A stretch of DNA of 64,000 nt from Caproicibacterium argilliputei. GTDB taxonomy: Bacteria > Bacillota > Clostridia > Oscillospirales > Acutalibacteraceae. The stretch is from positions 186,001 through 250,000 of the forward strand of contig NZ_CP135996.1 of NCBI RefSeq assembly GCF_029211325.2, written 5' to 3'. The notes beneath the pieces were generated by a model, which worked only from the letters and a program-made list of their open reading frames with translations, did not search any database and had not been told where the DNA came from. Made by a program: the position numbers and the translations under genes. Position 1 is the stretch's first letter, and every line of letters begins with the position of its first letter. This document shows positions 59,994-64,000 of this stretch, one piece after another.

Positions 59994-62234
59994 TTAGCAG
60001 AAGGTGGTTGTCCGGTTTAGTGTTTCCACCAGCTGGTCCAGTTCTTCTTGCGTGTAGACTGCGCCGAACATAAACAGGTTGCGCAGGGGCATATCTCGCA
60101 TCCAGTCTGCCTGCACGTGTAAGTTGTCACAACCGGCTTTTGTTAGAAACTCTTTTAAAACTGCGCAGGTGGCGGGTTTGTCCCAAGCTTCAGCGGTCAG
60201 GGTGTGGCGGGTAAAGATGTGGGGCCTCGGTTCGGCGGGATGCACGGTTACAGAAGCGCAGAGCGGCGTTTCTGCACTGGAGCCACCCGCTAAAATCTGA
60301 AACACACCGTCTTCCACCGTCCAGTCCTGTGCCGCGGCATCGTAGTAAGCGAAGGCACGCTTGGAAAGCGGGAATGAAACGGTTGCTTCCTCGCCAGGCT
60401 GCAGTTCCACACTGCGGAAAGCACGCAGTTCCTTTTCCGGACGCGGAATGCTGCTTTCCATGTCGTGCACATACAGTTGCACGGTTTCACGGCCGGCACG
60501 GCTGCCGGTGTTTTTTAGGGTCACGCGCACGGTCAGCGTTTCGCGATCGGTCAGTTCTGCGCGGTCGGTTTCAATGGACAGGTAGGAGAAAGTGGTGTAG
60601 GACAGCCCGTGGCCAAACGGAAAACACACCGGCACCTGCTTGGTGTCGTAATAACGATAGCCGACAAACACGCTCTCGCGGTATGCTACAAAGTCGGGGC
60701 TGGTGATAGGGAAGTTGAGGTATGAGGGGTTATCCTGCAGCTTTCGCGGAAACGTTTCTGCCAATTTGCCGCAGGGATTGGCACTGCCGAACAGGATGGC
60801 GGCCTGTGCGCTGCCGGTGGCCTGCCCGCACAAATAGCTTTCCAGAATGGCAGACACTTGCTCCGTCCACGGCATTTCCACCGGAGAGCCATTGCTCAGG
60901 ACGACAACGGTGTTTTTCTGCGCGTGCGCAACCGCCTGGATCAGGGCGTTGTGGCTTTCGGGTATCCGCATATGACTGCGGTCGAACCCTTCGGATTCAT
61001 AGGCATCCGGCAGACCGGCAAAAATCACCGCCGCGTCCGCTGCAGCTGCCGTCTGGACAGCTGCAGCAATACGCACTTCGTCCGGCCGGTCATCGGTCAG
61101 GGTATAGCCCTCACTGTAAGAAACGGTGAGCTGCGGCGCCGCTTTGCGAATTTCCTCCAGCGGCACGTCCAGTGCGGTCGGGTGAATATGAGAGCTGCCG
61201 CCGCCCTGGCAGCGCGGTGTTTTGGCAAATTCGCCGATTACCGCAAGGCTGCCGGTTTTCCGCAGGGGCAGAGTACCGTCGTTTTTGAGCAGCACCATGC
61301 AGTGTTCCGCAATTTTCCGGGCAAGTGCGTGGTGCTGCGCATAGAGTGCTTCCGGTGTTTTCGCAGGGGCAGGCTTTTTGTGTGCTGCGGCTTTTTGGGC
61401 AAGTTCCAAGACTCTGGTGACGCATCGGTCCAGTGCTTCTTCGGAAAGGGTGCCGTTCTGCACGGCACGGATGATTTTTTGCGGCCCGATGGCGCAGCCG
61501 CCGGGCATTTCCAAGTCCAGTCCGGCGGCAATGCCGCGGTCACGGTCGCTGACCGCGCCCCAGTCTGACATGACCAGCCCCTGAAAGCCCCATTCACCAC
61601 GCAGCAGATCGGTCAGCAGGCGCTTGTTTTCTGCACAGTAGGTGCCGTTGAGCCGGTTGTACGCCGCCATGACCGTCCACGGCTGCGCTTCTTTTACCGC
61701 TGTTTCAAAGGCGGGCAGGTAAAGCTCACGCAGGGTGCGCGCGTCCACGGCGGTGTCGGTGGTCAGGCGGCCGGTCTCCTTGTTGTTGGCAGCAAAGTGT
61801 TTGAGTGAGGTACCCACACCCTGCTTCTGCACACCGCGGATGTACGCTGCCGCAAGCGTGCCTGCCAGACAGGGATCTTCGGCGTAATACTCAAAGTTGC
61901 GCCCGCACAGCGGTGAGCGCTTGATGTTGACGGCGGGGCCGAGCAGGACATCCACCCCCTGCGCGCGGCATTCCTCGCCCAAAGCTTCCCCAAGTTCCTC
62001 CAGCAGATTGGGGTCCCAGGAAGCGCCGAGTGCGGAGCCGCTGGGGAAGCAGGTGGCAGATGCGCTCTCGCCGGGTACGCCGGTTTCACGGCGCAGGCCG
62101 TGCGGCCCGTCGGAAACGGTGACCTGTGGTACGGAAATTGATTGCGGGCAGGCGGTGTGCCAGGCATCCGCACCGGTGCACAGGCGCGCCTTTTCCTCTA
62201 AAGTCAGTTTGGACAGAATTTCTGAAATCTCCAT
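59994..62234 (-). CDS. Beta-glucosidase, GH3 (BglB type)
   Basis: A 746-residue family-3 enzyme. TVSDGPHGLR opens the barrel, LKHFAANNKE binds substrate, and the nucleophile is Asp224 in LVMSDWGAV. The alpha/beta sandwich has LAVIGEFAKTPRCQGGGSSH, and the end is a fibronectin-III-like domain (TVRVTLKNTGSRAGRETVQLYV). ATG at 62234 follows AAAAGGAG. It is cytoplasmic. It is the second gene after the LacI regulator (35-bp gap), so it is probably induced by a beta-glucoside or gluco-oligosaccharide. Confidence 0.92.
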   Translation of the reverse strand: MEISEILSKLTLEEKARLCTGADAWHTACPQSISVPQVTVSDGPHGLRRETGVPGESASATCFPSGSALGASWDPNLLEELGEALGEECRAQGVDVLLGPAVNIKRSPLCGRNFEYYAEDPCLAGTLAAAYIRGVQKQGVGTSLKHFAANNKETGRLTTDTAVDARTLRELYLPAFETAVKEAQPWTVMAAYNRLNGTYCAENKRLLTDLLRGEWGFQGLVMSDWGAVSDRDRGIAAGLDLEMPGGCAIGPQKIIRAVQNGTLSEEALDRCVTRVLELAQKAAAHKKPAPAKTPEALYAQHHALARKIAEHCMVLLKNDGTLPLRKTGSLAVIGEFAKTPRCQGGGSSHIHPTALDVPLEEIRKAAPQLTVSYSEGYTLTDDRPDEVRIAAAVQTAAAADAAVIFAGLPDAYESEGFDRSHMRIPESHNALIQAVAHAQKNTVVVLSNGSPVEMPWTEQVSAILESYLCGQATGSAQAAILFGSANPCGKLAETFPRKLQDNPSYLNFPITSPDFVAYRESVFVGYRYYDTKQVPVCFPFGHGLSYTTFSYLSIETDRAELTDRETLTVRVTLKNTGSRAGRETVQLYVHDMESSIPRPEKELRAFRSVELQPGEEATVSFPLSKRAFAYYDAAAQDWTVEDGVFQILAGGSSAETPLCASVTVHPAEPRPHIFTRHTLTAEAWDKPATCAVLKEFLTKAGCDNLHVQADWMRDMPLRNLFMFGAVYTQEELDQLVETLNRTTTFC

Positions 62235-62269
62235 TTTTAAAGCTCCTTTTCCGGTCGGCACTGCCGGTG

Positions 62270-63247
62270 TCAGGTGGAGTCCCGCTGCACGAAGCTGACG
62301 GGCAGAATCGTGCACATCGGCACAATTTCCCCCTTGATTTCGTCGAGCAGCAGTTCAAAGGCATATTTGCACAGCTGCTTAATGGGCTGGTGGACGGTGG
62401 TGAGCGGCGGGGCGGTGAGCGCGGCGATGTTGACATCGTCAAACCCGACCAGTTTCAAGTCTTCCGGAATGTGCCGGCCGGCCTTGGCAGCCACCTGTAT
62501 GACCTGCGCCGCGATGATGTCGCTGCTGGCAAAGATGCCGTCCACATCCGGATGCTTCTGAAACAGCTTTTGAATATTGTCATAATAGGACAGGGAGGAG
62601 AATTGGTCTTCGTTAGTGGAAACAACGATTGACTCGATGCCGTTTTTGCGGCACGTTTCCTCAAAGGCGCTGCTGCGCTGGTTGGCAGTCATGTGCAGGG
62701 AAGGAGAGCCGCAGATGTGCGCGACTTTCCGGCAGCCTTTCTGAATCAGATGTTCGGTAGCTAAGGAGCCGCCTTGGTAGTTATCCGAAGAAACATACGG
62801 GATTCGGTCGCTGAGGATGCGGTCAATGGAAACAATGGGCGGACCCTCCTGAATCTCATTGCGGATATCCATGCTGCGGCTGCAAAGAATGATACCATCC
62901 ACTTTGTAACCCTGCAGCATACGGAAATATTCCAGTTCCTTGTCCCGCTCAAAGTAGGAGTTGCAGAGAATGATTTTATAATTCATTTTGGAGGCGTAGT
63001 ATTCCAAATACTGTACAATCATACCGAAATAAGGGTGGGTGACGAACGGCACCATCACGCCGATGGTGCGGGTGTATTGCCGGAAAATGGACTTGGCCAG
63101 TTCGTTGGGCACATAATTGAGCTCTCGCATGGCATCGTGCACTTTTTTTCGGGTTTCGTCGCTGATGTAGCCCCGGTTGTTCAGCACGCGCGATACCGTG
63201 CCAACGGAAAGTCCGGCCAGCTTCGCGACGTCTTTAATATTTGCCAA
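62270..63247 (-). CDS. LacI-family transcriptional regulator
   Basis: A 325-residue repressor. The N-terminal HTH and hinge are textbook (ANIKDVAKLAGLSVGTVSRVL, then NYVPNELAKS). The periplasmic-binding-like domain has YTRTIGVMVPFVTHPYF, IPYVSSDNYQGG and LVGFDDVNIAALTAPPLTTV. TTG at 63247 lies about 7 nt after AGGAAGG. It likely controls the GH3 gene downstream and the divergent binding-protein operon at 63754. TAAGCTTA-centred and TTATC motifs in the shared region are candidate operators. Confidence 0.92.
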   Translation of the reverse strand: MANIKDVAKLAGLSVGTVSRVLNNRGYISDETRKKVHDAMRELNYVPNELAKSIFRQYTRTIGVMVPFVTHPYFGMIVQYLEYYASKMNYKIILCNSYFERDKELEYFRMLQGYKVDGIILCSRSMDIRNEIQEGPPIVSIDRILSDRIPYVSSDNYQGGSLATEHLIQKGCRKVAHICGSPSLHMTANQRSSAFEETCRKNGIESIVVSTNEDQFSSLSYYDNIQKLFQKHPDVDGIFASSDIIAAQVIQVAAKAGRHIPEDLKLVGFDDVNIAALTAPPLTTVHQPIKQLCKYAFELLLDEIKGEIVPMCTILPVSFVQRDST

Positions 63248-63314
63248 TTACAATCCTTCCTCACGTTTCGGCAGGGGCGCAGGGCGCCTGCCTGTGGTAC
63301 CATATATGAATTGC

Positions 63315-63498
63315 TTATCCTTTCGGAATTCTATGTAAGCTTATCATTTTTTTTTCGATAAAACAAGATATTCCGGCAAAAAAACGAAAATTGGAGGAGT
63401 TTAGCGGGCAGGAACTGCGCAAAAACAGCGAATCTTTATCAGGCTTCCCAGATTTTCTATCAATATGTTATCATGAATTACGAGATTATGTATGATAA
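63315..63498. promoter_or_regulatory. Cluster of TTATC/GATAA motifs, candidate LacI operators
   Basis: The intergenic region between lacI and the next operon (63248-63753) carries TTATC or GATAA six times: 63315, 63341, 63357, 63436, 63468 and 63494. Two form the dyad TTATCAT / ATGATAA (63468-63474 and 63492-63498), and one lies in the near-palindrome TGTAAGCTTATCA (63334-63346). The rest of the region is AT-rich with no gene. Confidence 0.4.
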
Positions 63499-63610
63499 AT
63501 CTATCACAAATCGGGAGAAATTCAAAAATGGCTGAGGATATTGTTGGTCGATAAATACATAAATATCTTTATATATTAAAAAAAATATTAAAAGATTATA
63601 CATCAACGTA

Positions 63611-63639
63611 TTGACATACACGGAAACCGGATTTATAAT
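63611..63639 (+). promoter_or_regulatory. Consensus sigma-A promoter of the last operon
   Basis: TTGACA (63611-63616), a 17-bp spacer and TATAAT (63634-63639): a perfect consensus. The leader would be about 108 nt. A promoter this strong is normally held in check by a repressor, here most likely the LacI protein. Confidence 0.85.
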
Positions 63640-63753
63640 GCAAGTGAATTGAGCAGGCAAGTTGTACATGAATACGCAGAAATGTGGGAATCATTTAACG
63701 TTTCGAACATTCTCACGCAGTCAATCGCTTCAGTGAAAGAAAGAAGGATAAAA

Positions 63754-64000
63754 ATGAAAAAAACACGTATTGTATCAGCGACCCTCGCCGCCGTGCTGAC
63801 TGCCTCCACCCTGTTCACAGGATGCGGGCAGACCGGAACCACCTCTGCAACAGGCGGCTCCGCAGCCGGCTCTACCACCGGTTCGACCGGTAAAGTCAGC
63901 ATTACCATGCTTAACAGCAAAAGCGAAATTGCACAGAAGCTGCAGCAGGCGGTGGATACCTTTAACAAAACCAACAAGGACGGCATCACCATCAGCATGA
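63754..64000 (+). CDS. Sugar-binding lipoprotein, 3' end outside window
   Basis: The first 82 codons of a solute-binding protein. ATG at 63754 follows AAGAAGG. The lipobox FTGC places the lipidated cysteine at residue 24; a Gly/Ser/Thr-rich linker follows, then KVSITMLNSKSEIAQKLQQA, the first strand and helix of a family-1 binding protein. It probably begins a third sugar ABC importer, which would be controlled by the LacI regulator and feed the GH3 beta-glucosidase. Confidence 0.88.
   Translation, partial: MKKTRIVSATLAAVLTASTLFTGCGQTGTTSATGGSAAGSTTGSTGKVSITMLNSKSEIAQKLQQAVDTFNKTNKDGITISM

Overview
The window looks like the chromosome of a low-redox, fermentative Firmicute of the Clostridia, most likely Oscillospirales/Ruminococcaceae-like. 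The reasons are YesMN-type two-component systems beside sugar ABC importers, a sigma-54/PTS module of the clostridial CelR type, an acyl-CoA dehydrogenase beside a flavodiiron protein, strong AGGAGG ribosome-binding sites and many TTG/GTG starts. This placement is inference; no rRNA or tRNA gene was seen.

Region by region. (1) 1-3.85 kb is AT-rich and reads as the worn edge of a mobile island: a secreted-protein gene cut by the window edge, a PadR regulator with a membrane partner, a secreted-protein gene with a nonsense codon, a hairpin array like a transfer origin, a truncated XRE regulator, an HExxH metalloprotease-like gene and the 3' end of a serine recombinase. (2) 3.9-10.7 kb: a YesN/YesM pair followed by a sugar-binding lipoprotein and two permeases. 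(3) 10.7-22.0 kb: a self-contained sigma-54 PTS island. celR, ptsH, ptsI and rpoN lie leftward; the IIA-IIB-IIC cellobiose/lactose-type PTS, a GH4 and a GH1 phospho-beta-glucosidase lie rightward. There are sigma-54 promoters in front of both the PTS operon and ptsH. (4) 22.2-27.5 kb: a YdcF-like membrane protein and a TetR-controlled pair of ABC exporter half-transporters. (5) 27.6-31.4 kb: an Rrf2 regulator, an acyl-CoA dehydrogenase/EtfA/rubredoxin fusion and a flavodiiron protein, which together look like a complete electron path from acyl-CoA to O2. Its terminator has been split by an IS3 element that itself carries an IS5 element (31.4-33.8 kb). (6) 33.9-64 kb: a large glycan-utilisation region with a DapA/NanA-family lyase, an LplB/YtcP/LplA-type importer, GH130, a BNR sialidase-like protein, GH35, GH20, two GH18, a second YesN/YesM pair, GH29, GH38, GH3, GH32 with an MFS transporter, a decayed lipoprotein gene, a LacI regulator with a second GH3, and the start of another sugar-binding lipoprotein.

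How it fits together: nearly all the glycosidases lack signal peptides, so oligosaccharides would be imported whole and cut in the cytoplasm. The enzyme set (GH18, GH20, GH35, GH29, GH38, GH130) matches the linkages of host N-glycans. Neither complete ABC importer carries an ATPase gene, so a shared ATPase elsewhere must energise them. The sigma-54 island handles beta-glucoside phosphates, and the Rrf2 module probably protects this anaerobe from oxygen.
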